Shown piece by piece: positions 1-8,612 of a DNA stretch of 64,000 nt (its first letter is position 1; every line of letters begins with the position of its first letter). Made by a program: the position numbers and the translations under genes. Location of the stretch: assembly GCA_030150405.1 (NCBI GenBank), contig JASLFU010000006.1, positions 16,794-80,793 on the forward strand, read 5' to 3'. Origin of the DNA: Ignatzschineria sp. Its GTDB lineage: Bacteria > Pseudomonadota > Gammaproteobacteria > Cardiobacteriales > Wohlfahrtiimonadaceae. Below the pieces are notes generated by a model. That model made no database searches and was not told where the DNA came from. It saw only the letters and a program-made list of their open reading frames with translations.

Positions 1-1261
1 GAGCTTCTCGAGCGGCCTCACGGAGGGCTTCGATAATCTCTTCATCAAACTCATCAATCTCGAGCATCTCATTAACAGGAACGTAAGCGACCTCTTCGAT
101 GGTTGAGAAACCTTCTCGAATTAAAATTTCAGCAACTTCATCATCAACGTTAAGCTCATTGGTAAAGAGATCGAGAATACGCCCGCTCTCTTTTTGATAT
201 TTCTCTTCAGCATCTTCGTCGCCGATTACGTTAAGCTCCCAACCTGTAAGGTTTGAAGCAAGACGCACGTTTTGACCACCGCGACCAATTGCTTGAGATA
301 GTTTTTCTTGTTTTACAGCAATATCCATCATATGACGATCTTCATCAACAATAACAGAGACTACCTCTGCCGGGGACATTGCATTAATCACATATTGTAC
401 AGGATTTGGATCCCAAAGCACGATATCTACACGCTCACCTGCTAATTCCTTAGTGATCGCTTGTACACGGGCTCCCCGCATCCCAACACATGAACCGATG
501 GGATCGATGCGCTGATCATGGGATTTTACCGAAACCTTTGCTCGGCTACCGGGATCACGGCTTGCGCCGATAATTTCAATTAAACCATCATCAATCTCTC
601 TAACTTCCTTTCTAAAGAGTGCTTTAATAAGGGCTTCGCTCGTGCGTGAGACAATAATTTGTGGCCCCCGTGGGCTTTCGTAATTGATCTCATGCAAAAT
701 AGCACGAAATTGAGTACCGATACGGAGAGACTCTCGGGGAATCATATGCTCTTTAGGAAGATAAGCTTCATCTCCATCGGGAAGTTCTACATAGAGATTT
801 CCCCGATCAGCTCGTTTAACTACACAGAGTACAAGTTCACCCATACGGTTTTCATAGCGACGAGCCATTTGGGTGCGTTCTGCTTCGCGGATCTTTTGGA
901 AAATAATCTGTTTTGCGGTTTGCGCACCAATACGGGCAAAAGGAATATTTTCGATCTCTTCTTCAATATAGTCACCCACTTCAATATTAGGGTTATCTAA
1001 TTGTGCTGCAGAGAGAGTGATTTGGCGGGTTGCTGCTTGCTCCTCCTGGGGAAGATCATCTTCAACCACCATCCAACGGCGGAAAGTTTTGTAAGAGCCG
1101 TCGGTTTTATCAATCTCAATACGAAGATCAACATCGATCGAATAAGTTCTTCTCGCGGCCGCTGCTAATGCAAATTCTAACGCGGTAAAGATCTCATCGC
1201 GCGAGATGCCTTTTTCGTTAGATACTGTTTCTGCAACAAGCATTATTTCTTTATTATTCAT
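1..1261 (-). CDS. nusA: Transcription termination/antitermination factor NusA (C-terminus beyond window)
   Basis: NusA binds RNA polymerase and modulates pausing, termination and antitermination. About 420 codons are visible from the ATG; the family is usually near 500 aa, so roughly the last 80 residues (C-terminal acidic repeats) lie outside the window. In order I see the N-terminal polymerase-binding domain (about 1-130), an S1 RNA-binding domain (about 135-200, with GNLYVELPDGDEAYLP), KH1 with GSCVGMRGARV and KH2 with QAIGRGGQNVRLAS. It lies 30 bp downstream of rimP in the classic metY-rimP-nusA-infB order, so it is probably cotranscribed from the promoter ahead of the initiator tRNA. Identification is secure; only the 3' end is missing. 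Confidence 0.96.
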   Translation of the reverse strand, partial: MNNKEIMLVAETVSNEKGISRDEIFTALEFALAAAARRTYSIDVDLRIEIDKTDGSYKTFRRWMVVEDDLPQEEQAATRQITLSAAQLDNPNIEVGDYIEEEIENIPFARIGAQTAKQIIFQKIREAERTQMARRYENRMGELVLCVVKRADRGNLYVELPDGDEAYLPKEHMIPRESLRIGTQFRAILHEINYESPRGPQIIVSRTSEALIKALFRKEVREIDDGLIEIIGASRDPGSRAKVSVKSHDQRIDPIGSCVGMRGARVQAITKELAGERVDIVLWDPNPVQYVINAMSPAEVVSVIVDEDRHMMDIAVKQEKLSQAIGRGGQNVRLASNLTGWELNVIGDEDAEEKYQKESGRILDLFTNELNVDDEVAEILIREGFSTIEEVAYVPVNEMLEIDEFDEEIIEALREAAREA

Positions 1262-1291
1262 AGGAGAATTCTCTTCAATTTTATTTATAAA

Positions 1292-1768
1292 TTATAAATC
1301 AATCACGAGTCGTGCTCGATCAATATTAGATGTAGGGATACTCATCGGCTCTTCAGAGAATTCGCCATTCTCTATCTGTACCGAGACGGTGAGTATTTCA
1401 TCCGTCACTTCAAGAACCTTTCCTTGAAAGCGGCGGCGGTTATCAATAGCAGAGCGTAATTGAAATGCAATCAGCTGATCTTGATAACGGCGAAATTGTT
1501 CAGGGTAGAAAAAGAGACGATCAAGCCCTGGAGAGGAGACCTCTAAAGTATAGGCCATCTTAATAGGGTCATGAACATCAAGAAGACCGGTGATCTGATT
1601 GCTTACTAACTCACAATCATCAATGCCGATACCATCTTCTTTATCAATATAGATACGTAAGATGGCATTTTTAGTATTAGGGTGAAATTCAATCCCCCAA
1701 AGCTCATATCCCATACCCTCAATAGATGGGCCGAGGATCTCGCTTAAGCCATAAGGATCTTTACGCAT
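1292..1768 (-). CDS. rimP: Ribosome maturation factor RimP
   Basis: RimP assists late maturation of the 30S subunit. The 158-aa protein starts MRKDPYGLSEILGP and carries the family region SNQITGLLDVHDPI followed by YTLEVSSPGLDRLF, the hallmark of RimP, then a C-terminal SH3-like half. Length matches the family (about 150 aa). The reading frame stays open upstream into the tRNA gene, but I choose the ATG at 1768 because a purine-rich stretch (GGAAGAGAG) precedes it and conserved sequence begins there. It sits between the initiator tRNA and nusA, the usual gammaproteobacterial order. Confidence 0.95.
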   Translation of the reverse strand: MRKDPYGLSEILGPSIEGMGYELWGIEFHPNTKNAILRIYIDKEDGIGIDDCELVSNQITGLLDVHDPIKMAYTLEVSSPGLDRLFFYPEQFRRYQDQLIAFQLRSAIDNRRRFQGKVLEVTDEILTVSVQIENGEFSEEPMSIPTSNIDRARLVIDL

Positions 1769-1806
1769 AGGAATCTCTCTTCCTTTAAAAATAAAATTTA
1801 AATATG

Positions 1807-1836
1807 CAAAAAGCCCGCTTAAAAACGGGCTTTTCT
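1807..1836 (-). terminator. Hairpin with T-run between initiator tRNA and rimP
   Basis: Arms AAGCCCG and CGGGCTT are separated by an 8-nt loop and followed, on the minus strand, by TTTTT. It lies just after the tRNA and just before rimP, so it probably terminates part of the tRNA transcripts or marks the processing point, while some transcripts continue into rimP-nusA. The stem is short (7 bp), fitting incomplete termination. The read-through role is inferred from the operon layout. Confidence 0.65.
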
Positions 1837-1846
1837 TATTATAATT

Positions 1847-1923
<77 letters not shown>

Positions 1924-1938
1924 CTAATGAGATTGTTA

Positions 1939-1966
1939 ATTATAAGGAATATTCTTAAGAATGCAA
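1939..1966 (-). promoter_or_regulatory. Sigma-70 promoter for initiator tRNA-rimP-nusA
   Basis: On the minus strand TTGCAT (-35) is followed after 16 bp by a perfect TATAAT (-10), ending about 15 bp before the tRNA 5' end. The remaining sequence up to the SMR gene (about 1967-2251) shows no further gene; some of it must hold the SMR promoter, for which I see no clear match. Confidence 0.75.
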
Positions 1967-2251
1967 GGGGTAATTCCTGTTTTTAGATATTTTTTTCCTT
2001 AAAGCCTTAATTTTAGTGCTTAAATTATCATTGCAAACATTTTGCAATGCTTTGATGGGTTCAATTATAGAAGAAAATAACTCTTTTTGGCAGATTTTAG
2101 AGAAATCCTAAAAAAGAGAGGAAGATCATATAAACTAATACGAGCTATAAGAAAGGGATAATAAAAGACTCTTTTGTGGAAAAATGCCCTTTAAGGATTG
2201 ATTACTATATACTCTTATGTTCCAAAGAATTGAAGAAAAGAGGAGAAAAGG

Positions 2252-2584
2252 ATGCCAGCAGCAATATTGTTAATGCTCGCTATTGTGCTAGAAGTCGCCG
2301 GTACTGTGAGTATGAAATTATCTTATGGCTTTACCCAGCTGTGGCCTTCGCTCTTGATGTTGCTCTTTTATGGCGCGGCTTTTCTCTCTTTTGTGGCTTG
2401 CATTAGCCGAATAGAGATCTCTACAGCATATGCCCTCTGGACGGCACTAGGTATGCTCGCAATCTCTATTATCGATATTTTAGTTTTTGATTCATCGCTC
2501 TCTCTCTTAAAAGTGCTCTCTTTCTCCATTATTGTGGCTGGGGTTGTTTGGCTTACTTTAGATAAAGCGGAGCGGAGCGAATAG
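2252..2584 (+). CDS. SMR-family transporter subunit with essential Glu
   Basis: A small multidrug resistance protein: 110 aa and four predicted membrane helices. The first helix carries LEVAGTVSMKLS, where Glu14 is the conserved proton- and substrate-binding residue of EmrE-like proteins. WTALG in helix 3 is also typical. A purine-rich site (GAGGAGAAAAGG) precedes the ATG. The next gene is a second SMR protein 2 bp downstream, so the pair probably forms a heterodimer as in EbrAB, YkkCD or MdtIJ. Substrates (quaternary amines, guanidinium, polyamines) cannot be decided from sequence, and I see no guanidine riboswitch upstream. Confidence 0.88.
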   Translation: MPAAILLMLAIVLEVAGTVSMKLSYGFTQLWPSLLMLLFYGAAFLSFVACISRIEISTAYALWTALGMLAISIIDILVFDSSLSLLKVLSFSIIVAGVVWLTLDKAERSE

Positions 2585-2586
2585 GC

Positions 2587-2958
2587 ATGATCTTTTTAGA
2601 GTGGGTATTGGGTTTTACCAATCAGATTAATGCGTGGGCTATTCTGATTTTTGCGATCTTTTGTAGCGCGTTTGGAACCACAAGTTTAAAGTTTTTAGGA
2701 GATGGGGGATCAAAACTCTATCTATTAGGGGTTATTTGTGGCTATACGCTCTTTCTCTTTTTAATCACATTGGTGATGAATCGCATCGATATGAGTATCG
2801 GTTATGCGGTTTGGGCAGGGCTTTCCACAGTATTGATGACATTATCGGGCGTTATTTTCTTTGGGGATCAATTGAGCCGTAAAAAGACTATTGGTCTTAT
2901 ATTAATAATTATCGGCGTCGTGGGGCTTAATCTTGCAGATGGGGCGACTCTGCTTTAA
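2587..2958 (+). CDS. SMR-family partner subunit lacking the membrane Glu
   Basis: 123 aa, four predicted membrane helices, SMR family by GTTSLKFLGDG and IDMSIGYAVWAGLSTV. It follows the first SMR gene by 2 bp, which suggests translational coupling and a heterodimer. The family motif E-V-x-G-T in helix 1 reads S-A-F-G-T here (Ser27 in place of Glu). Nearly all active SMR proteins keep that Glu, so this subunit probably cannot bind the coupling proton itself and depends on its partner. The N-terminus is also about 13 residues longer than usual. Family call is firm; the functional consequence is inferred. Confidence 0.85.
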   Translation: MIFLEWVLGFTNQINAWAILIFAIFCSAFGTTSLKFLGDGGSKLYLLGVICGYTLFLFLITLVMNRIDMSIGYAVWAGLSTVLMTLSGVIFFGDQLSRKKTIGLILIIIGVVGLNLADGATLL

Positions 2959-3077
2959 AAACTTTTAAAATAAGCTTAAGTGAAAATTATTTAGTCTCAT
3001 GAAGCCGTTATGATAATATTGGGCATATCAAAAGATCCCGTTAGGGTAGCTATAGAGATTAGTTAGAGGTGTTTAAG

Positions 3078-3791
3078 GTGCGCAAAAAGATTAAGATCGC
3101 TTGTGGAGATTGCAGTTTACAGCAGCTCTGTCTTCCTGTGGGTTTAGACGATAGCGAATTTGTAAAGCTTGAGAAGATTGTTCAGCGCGGTAAGCCTTTA
3201 GCTCGGGGGAAACATATCTACTTCCCGGGAGATCCTTTTACATCGCTCTATGCAGTACGCTCAGGAACGGTAAAAACCTATAGTGTAGCGGCAGATGGTA
3301 CGGAGTATGTTACTGGATTCTATCTCCCTGGAGAGATCATTGGGCTCGATGCTCTCTGTACAGGAGTTCACCCTTGTGGTGCTAAAACCTTAGAAACAAG
3401 TAGTCTTTGTGAGCTCCCCTTTGATCTATTAGATGAGGTTTCGGAGACGGTTCCTAATATCTCACGGCAGCTGATGCGAGTGATGAGTAGCGAACTTCAA
3501 ACCGATGAGCAACTCTTGATGATGGTAGGATCACAACCTGCAAAAGCACGATTAGTGGCGCTCTTTTTAAGCCTCTCTACCCGATTAAATCGTCGAGGAT
3601 ACTCAGCCACAGAATTTTCTCTAAGTATGTCCCGGGCGGATATAGGTAGTTATCTTGGGTTAGCCGTTGAAACTGTAAGTCGTTTACTAAAGAAATTACA
3701 AGATCAAGACCTTATCGAAGTAAATCACCGCCAGATTAAATTAAAGGATCTCGATAAACTTCGCGAGATGGTCAATTTAGAGATCAACTAA
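3078..3791 (+). CDS. fnr: FNR-type oxygen-sensing transcription regulator
   Basis: A Crp/Fnr-family regulator of the anaerobic switch. The N-terminal CGDCSLQQLC matches three [4Fe-4S] ligands of E. coli FNR (C20, C23, C29), and the cysteine in SSLCELPFD matches the fourth (C122). A cyclic-nucleotide-binding-like fold follows, then a helix-turn-helix with VETVSRLL, whose E, S and R residues read TTGAT half-sites. A GTG lies 9 bp upstream in frame, but AGAGG overlaps it and is placed 8 nt before the GTG at 3078, which I prefer (237 aa). A perfect FNR box before feoA in this window is a likely target. Confidence 0.95.
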   Translation: MRKKIKIACGDCSLQQLCLPVGLDDSEFVKLEKIVQRGKPLARGKHIYFPGDPFTSLYAVRSGTVKTYSVAADGTEYVTGFYLPGEIIGLDALCTGVHPCGAKTLETSSLCELPFDLLDEVSETVPNISRQLMRVMSSELQTDEQLLMMVGSQPAKARLVALFLSLSTRLNRRGYSATEFSLSMSRADIGSYLGLAVETVSRLLKKLQDQDLIEVNHRQIKLKDLDKLREMVNLEIN

Positions 3792-3823
3792 AATTAAAGA
3801 TACACGAACATTTAAAACAACAT

Positions 3824-3858
3824 TAAAAAAGGCAGCTCATAATTGAACTGCCTTTTTT
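3824..3858. terminator. Bidirectional terminator between fnr and the permease gene
   Basis: An inverted repeat with arms AAAGGCAG and CTGCCTTT has A-tracts on one side and T-tracts on the other, so it can end transcripts from both convergent genes. Confidence 0.8.
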
Positions 3859-3880
3859 GTTAGGGGAGTTTTATAGAGTT

Positions 3881-5098
3881 TTATCCAATTACACTTGGTA
3901 GATTGAGTTGCTCTGGAAAAGCTCCCACAATAATGATGACAATTGCTGCCAATAGCGCCACTAATAGAAGGATATTTCCCCCAAAGATATGCTCTCCTTT
4001 AGGATGTGCCTGTCGTGATTTATAAGCTAAAGCTACAGGGAGAATAATTCCGATAAAAGCAAAAATGATCCCGGCAAAAGCAAAAGCGCTTAGGAAGATT
4101 CCAGGATATGTAAAACCGACAATGATCGGCGGGATAAAGGTAATAGCCCCCACCATAAGATTGCTCTTCTTTAAATTAAAGTGGGCAAGGAGATCTTTCA
4201 CCGCATTAGATAATCCTAAAGAGACGCCAATATAGGAGGTCGTTAGAGCTAATACAGAGAAGATTCGTACAATTTCACTAATCGCTTTACTGCCTGTGGT
4301 GATCTCAAAGGCGTGAATAAGACCATTAAGATTAGGCTCTCTATTTAGAATCTCAATAAGATCTGATTGTTTTAAAACGCCGTGAGTGGCCATCTGCCAG
4401 ATAATATAGATGATAAAGATCCCTGTAGACCCTAAAAAGGCAGCTAATTTGAGTTTGCGATTATCCCCTTCAAGATACTCATTGATGGTAGGAGTACAGA
4501 TATGAAATCCAAAAGTCATAAAAAAGATGGGAAGTGCAGAAAAGAAGAGGAGATTATTTGTAGGGTTGCTCTGTAGATTAGTAAAGGAGAGCTTATTAAA
4601 AAGGAGATAGAGGATTAAAATAAAGCTCGCAACTTTAAGTAAGAAAAAGAGGCGGTTTGTAACATCTGCTAAACCGATCCCAATTGTAACGATAACCCCA
4701 AAGATCACGGCAAAGAGAAGAGAGGCAACTTTACGTGCTTTAACAGGATCTAGCGCAAAACTCTCTGGCACTAAACTAAAAAGAAGATCTCCACTTCCCG
4801 TAACATATGCGGTTAAAACAGCATACATAAAAAAGAGTAGTAGGAAGTTTACAAAAAGTCGCCCTGCATGACCAAAATAGCGCTCAGTTAAAGTGGCGAT
4901 TCCGGCATCGTTTGCATCATATTGATGAACTTCAGCATAGAGAAGGGCGGTATAGGTCAGTAGTGCCCATAAAATAAAGAGCAGAAGAAAAGTCATTCCA
5001 AAGCCCATTTGTGCAGATGTTAAGGGCATTGCAAGCATTCCTGCACCCACTGCTGTCCCGGCAATAATAAGGGTGCTGCCTAGAACTCTATTATTCAC
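3881..5098 (-). CDS. Aromatic amino acid permease (TyrP/Mtr-like, HAAAP family)
   Basis: An inner-membrane proton-coupled permease for tyrosine or tryptophan by family. The N-terminus NNRVLGSTLIIAGTAVGAGM followed by LAMPL closely matches E. coli TyrP/Mtr, and about 11 membrane helices follow. The frame is open 33 codons further upstream, but the TyrP-like sequence begins at the GTG at 5098, with GAGG 9 nt ahead; an ATG three codons upstream has GAGG abutting it. I therefore choose the GTG start (about 405 aa). It is monocistronic, converges with fnr, and has a tRNA gene behind it on the other strand. Exact substrate is undetermined. Confidence 0.88.
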   Translation of the reverse strand: MNNRVLGSTLIIAGTAVGAGMLAMPLTSAQMGFGMTFLLLFILWALLTYTALLYAEVHQYDANDAGIATLTERYFGHAGRLFVNFLLLFFMYAVLTAYVTGSGDLLFSLVPESFALDPVKARKVASLLFAVIFGVIVTIGIGLADVTNRLFFLLKVASFILILYLLFNKLSFTNLQSNPTNNLLFFSALPIFFMTFGFHICTPTINEYLEGDNRKLKLAAFLGSTGIFIIYIIWQMATHGVLKQSDLIEILNREPNLNGLIHAFEITTGSKAISEIVRIFSVLALTTSYIGVSLGLSNAVKDLLAHFNLKKSNLMVGAITFIPPIIVGFTYPGIFLSAFAFAGIIFAFIGIILPVALAYKSRQAHPKGEHIFGGNILLLVALLAAIVIIIVGAFPEQLNLPSVIG

Positions 5099-5402
5099 AT
5101 TAATCATCCTCGTAGATAGGTAGTAAAAAGTAGACCCTAAAGACTTAAAAAAGTGCAGAGGGTTGAATTTGTTTCTGAGTTGATTTATTCTCATCACTTC
5201 ATCGATATTAATTGACTCCTTCGGTAATGTCTAAGTAAAGAAAGCGAATTCTTTTAGCACCTTACGGAGTAAGAAGAAAAATCGATGTAGAGATAAAAAA
5301 GAGGATTAGACTCTTTTTTATTCAAGGGATCTTGCCAGGATTGAGAAAAAGTTAAAAAGCTGAATAATTATTTCTCAAATGACAAAAAGATTAAAAATAA
5401 TC

Positions 5403-5430
5403 TTGACGGCAAAAAATAAATCCCTATAAT
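5403..5430 (+). promoter_or_regulatory. Promoter of tRNA-Lys
   Basis: TTGACG, a 16-bp spacer and a perfect TATAAT, ending 14 bp before the tRNA 5' end. Confidence 0.8.
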
Positions 5431-5444
5431 ACTAATTCTTGTTC

Positions 5445-5519
5445 GGGCCATTAGCTCAGTGGTAGAGCAGCTGGCTTTTAACCAGTTGGTCGAAAGTTCG
5501 AATCTTTCATGGCCCACCA
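5445..5519 (+). tRNA. tRNA-Lys (TTT)
   Basis: A 75-nt cloverleaf with CCA encoded. Acceptor GGGCCAT pairs with ATGGCCC, the anticodon stem CTGG/CCAG encloses CTTTTAA (anticodon TTT), and the T-loop is GTTCGAATC. A consensus promoter precedes it and a terminator hairpin follows. Confidence 0.96.
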
Positions 5520-5529
5520 AAAAAAACTA

Positions 5530-5562
5530 AAGCCCTAAGTAATATTTACTTAGGGCTTTTTT
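5530..5562 (+). terminator. Rho-independent terminator of tRNA-Lys
   Basis: Arms AGCCCTAAGTAA and TTACTTAGGGCT form a perfect 12-bp stem with a 3-nt loop, followed by six T residues. Confidence 0.92.
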
Positions 5563-5669
5563 CATATCTTCTTTTATATCTCTATATTTGTGGATTCTTC
5601 CTCTAATCGGTAGAGTAAACTCTTCCATTTATCTATATTTCCTCTTTTTTTATTTTGGAAGTTTCTCCT

Positions 5670-7643
5670 ATGTTGCAAAACTTCTTAAATGATTACTCCC
5701 AAAGACTTGATCGAAAGATTCTCTGCTTTGATCTCTCCTCTTGCTCTAATGAGAATAAGCGCTCTTCTTTAGTTGTAGAACTCTTTAATATCTTTAAAAA
5801 GAACTTTCCAGAGGGGATTGTTTTATCGGATGACCCTACACTTCAGACGTTAGATAAAAAGATTAATCCACTAAGGGCTGCAAAAGCACTTTTAGGTACG
5901 ACTATTCCGGCGCTTTTTTTAGATATCCGGCAAGGTTTTCCTCTCGATTACTTTATGTCTGCAAGTAATGCTATTGAGAAGAGAGGTTTTCTCTTTTTAT
6001 TAGGAACGCCCCCTTTAGGCGAGGAAGAGAGTCGTCGTTTTCATACTTCCCCTATTGCTTCCCCTAATTTTGAAAATTATCTTCATCAAGGTTTAAAAAG
6101 GTATGCGTACCATTTTATAAATCATCAGAAGGGGGAGTGGGTTCTTTTTAGGGAGGCTAAGTATCAGCAAGGGGCTCAATCCCATTGTTCTCAAGAGAGT
6201 AAAAGAAAAGAGAAGAAAATTGAGGGGGTTAAGATAGAACAACTGAATACTGAGCAGAGGGCCATTTTTCAAGATTTTATAACACAAGAAAGAGGGGTTT
6301 TTACCCTCTTTTCCCCACGGGGTACGGGGAAGTCTTGGCTTGGAGCAGCGCTTATTAAAGAGAATCCAGTAGAGTATATTTTAACGGCCCCCAATCAGTT
6401 TGCTATAAGCCAATATAAGGGGATTAAGGAGCTTTCGTTTCGAGCTCCTGATGCCATCTTTTTAGAAGAGATCGATCAACCTTCACCAAAGACCTTAATT
6501 ATTGAAGAAGCTGCAAAGATGCCACTTTCACACCTTGAGCGTCTTTCGGCTCGTTTTCAAAAGGTGTTGATGATCTCTTCTGTAGAAAATTATGAGGGAA
6601 CAGGGCAAGGTCTTCGGGAAAAGGTGTACGATCTTATCCCGATAAAAAAAGAGTATCTTTTATCTAAAAAAGAGCGATTTTCAGCAGAAGATCCTCTCTA
6701 TCTATTGGGGGAGTATCTTATGCTTAAGAAGAGGACTTCGGAAGAGAATCAATTTAAGGGTGAGCCTCTTTTATCATCTCTAAATTCTTCAAAAAACAGA
6801 TTCGAAATACTTAAGTTTAGACTCTATAAAGAGGAGGAACTCTCTCAGTTTCGCCATGAACGATCGGTACGAGAATTTTATCATCTTATGAATGAGACCC
6901 ATTATCAGACCAATGCGCAGGATATTCGACGATTATGGGATGCGCCCGACCAACTCTTTTTAACGGCCCATAAAAAAGAGAGGCTGATAGGGGGAATTTG
7001 GGGCATATATGAAGGGGGGCAGAAGGAATCTTTAAGTTTAGAGGTTTTCCGAGGTTTACGAAGACCGAAAGGAAATCTAGTCCCCCAGATGTTAGCTTCC
7101 CAAAGTTATTATCCAGAGGCGATGATATTACGTTCATTAAGAATCTCCCGAATATCTGTTATTAAAGAGGGGCGACGTTTAGGCATTGGGCGGCATTTAG
7201 TTGAGCAATTAATAGAGGGCATAAAGGATCAAAATCTGCAGAGTGGAAAGAGCGAAGAGAGTAAGATCGATTATCTTTCTGTAAGTTTTGGATTAACCTC
7301 AGAGCTTTTGGAATTTTGGCGAGCTTGTAAGATGGAATGGATTCATATCGGATCGCATCAAGATAAGACTACAGGGCTTCATGCCGCGGTGGTTGTATTT
7401 CCATTTACAGAAGCGGGCCGGAAATGGGTAAAGGAAGCGAGGGCTAAATTTAAAGGGGATGCAGATATTTTAAAGAGTGCGGATTATTTGAGAGAGAGCT
7501 CAAGAAAAGAGCTTGCGAAAATTTCGCACAAAACGGAGTTTGATGAGCGGGATAGAGGCGTATTAGAGGCTTTTCGAGAGTATAAGCGCTCAAAACATTC
7601 TGTATATTGTGCAAAAAAACGGGAGGAGATGATGAATTGTTAA
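5670..7643 (+). CDS. tmcA: tRNA(Met) cytidine acetyltransferase TmcA
   Basis: TmcA makes N4-acetylcytidine at the wobble base of elongator tRNA-Met using acetyl-CoA and ATP or GTP. About 657 aa (E. coli 671). Order: N-terminal domain; RecD-like helicase module with Walker A SPRGTGKSWLG (near 211-224), Walker B-like TLIIEEAAKMP and ENYEGTGQGLREK; then a GNAT domain with acetyl-CoA loop GRRLGIGRHLV; then a C-terminal tail. A TTG 15 bp upstream is in frame, but the ATG at 5670 has GGAAG ahead of it. The gene stands alone between tRNA-Lys and tRNA-Thr. Its codons look AT-richer with more AGA/AGG than its neighbours, an impression I did not count. Confidence 0.92.
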   Translation: MLQNFLNDYSQRLDRKILCFDLSSCSNENKRSSLVVELFNIFKKNFPEGIVLSDDPTLQTLDKKINPLRAAKALLGTTIPALFLDIRQGFPLDYFMSASNAIEKRGFLFLLGTPPLGEEESRRFHTSPIASPNFENYLHQGLKRYAYHFINHQKGEWVLFREAKYQQGAQSHCSQESKRKEKKIEGVKIEQLNTEQRAIFQDFITQERGVFTLFSPRGTGKSWLGAALIKENPVEYILTAPNQFAISQYKGIKELSFRAPDAIFLEEIDQPSPKTLIIEEAAKMPLSHLERLSARFQKVLMISSVENYEGTGQGLREKVYDLIPIKKEYLLSKKERFSAEDPLYLLGEYLMLKKRTSEENQFKGEPLLSSLNSSKNRFEILKFRLYKEEELSQFRHERSVREFYHLMNETHYQTNAQDIRRLWDAPDQLFLTAHKKERLIGGIWGIYEGGQKESLSLEVFRGLRRPKGNLVPQMLASQSYYPEAMILRSLRISRISVIKEGRRLGIGRHLVEQLIEGIKDQNLQSGKSEESKIDYLSVSFGLTSELLEFWRACKMEWIHIGSHQDKTTGLHAAVVVFPFTEAGRKWVKEARAKFKGDADILKSADYLRESSRKELAKISHKTEFDERDRGVLEAFREYKRSKHSVYCAKKREEMMNC

Positions 7644-7650
7644 CCATTAG

Positions 7651-7679
7651 TTGACACATTTCAAAAAGCTCCCTATAAT
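7651..7679 (+). promoter_or_regulatory. Full-consensus promoter of tRNA-Thr
   Basis: TTGACA, exactly 17 bp, then TATAAT: a perfect sigma-70 consensus promoter, starting 8 bp after the tmcA stop and ending 23 bp before the tRNA. Confidence 0.9.
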
Positions 7680-7702
7680 CCTAATTCTCAAATGTTGTTA
7701 AG

Positions 7703-7778
<76 letters not shown>

Positions 7779-7802
7779 TAACAACTCTTGAGCCAAATTT
7801 TA

Positions 7803-7837
7803 AAAGGTAGATTCCTAAAGGATCTACCTTTTTTTAT
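7803..7837 (+). terminator. Rho-independent terminator of tRNA-Thr
   Basis: AAAGGTAGAT and ATCTACCTTT form a 10-bp stem around TCCTAAAGG, followed by a run of T. Confidence 0.9.
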
Positions 7838-7977
7838 GCCTAAATTTAGGTGGAAGGAGAGCCTTAAAAGAGGGATTTAAAAGAGCGTTGATCCCTTTAA
7901 TCATGACTCATGAAGAGAGAGAAATATTTAATAAAGGGATCGGGAAGTAAGTTTAAAACACTTTTTATAAATCCCTC

Positions 7978-8232
7978 TTAATCTTCTAAAACATGAGGAT
8001 TCATTTTTAATACAAGGGCTTTAACCTCTTCGCTAGGATAGGGGGAGCGATGCATTAGTAGAGAGTAGAGTTCAGGATCTTGCATATCGAGTAATGAGAG
8101 ATAGAGATCCTTCTCACTATCGGGGGCATCTGCAAAATGTTTGTCGAGATAACGATCACAAAGCGCATCTAACTCTCGCATTCCACGGCGGGAGCGCCAC
8201 TTTATTTTTCGTAAATCATACTTATCACTCAT
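7978..8232 (-). CDS. sdhE: FAD assembly factor SdhE (YgfY/Sdh5 family)
   Basis: SdhE promotes covalent attachment of FAD to succinate dehydrogenase and fumarate reductase flavoprotein subunits. The 84-aa protein has the diagnostic RRGMRELD near residues 15-22 (RGxxE motif) and the family's all-helical composition and length. AGGAT precedes the ATG. It stands alone; no sdh or frd genes are visible here, so its clients are encoded elsewhere. Confidence 0.92.
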   Translation of the reverse strand: MSDKYDLRKIKWRSRRGMRELDALCDRYLDKHFADAPDSEKDLYLSLLDMQDPELYSLLMHRSPYPSEEVKALVLKMNPHVLED

Positions 8233-8612
8233 AGGTTATCCTTTTTCTCAGGGAATATTATCAACACTAAAATTTATTAGATAGCGGCATCGATAATATC
8301 GTAAATCGCTCTTATTGGTGAATATTTAGTGTACTGTCTTTGGCGATGCTTTTCATCTCTCTGTTTAGAAGAGTCTTCTTTTTAGTAAAGGTTCTTTGAG
8401 CTCTTTAAAAGCTTTAATGAGGGGCATTAAAAAATATTTATAAAAAAATGACCAAAAAGCGTACTAAATTTGATATTATTCTCTCTTCTTTTACCCTTCC
8501 AGAATAATGGGGTAAAACCGCAAGATTAGGCAGTTTCCTATTGCTTGATAATCTTGATTAACTTAGTTAGTATCTATTTCCTTTAAATCTTCTGTGAGAT
8601 CGTAATATATCC
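8233..8612. other. 380-bp divergent intergenic region with two hairpins before prmA
   Basis: No gene seen. Nearer prmA are two inverted repeats in series: TTTTACCC (8489-8496) with GGGTAAAA (8510-8517), and CAAGATTA (8521-8528) with TAATCTTG (8549-8556). Neither is followed by a T-run, so they look like a structured leader, not terminators. TATTAT near 8474 could be a -10 element. No known riboswitch class recognised. Confidence 0.5.

Noticed and set aside
2100..2251. Guanidine riboswitch before the SMR pair
   Set aside because: Neither the conserved ACGR elements of class I nor the twin hairpins of class II are visible.
2176..2406. 76-codon frame overlapping the first SMR gene
   Set aside because: It is out of frame with a clear SMR protein and has no family features.
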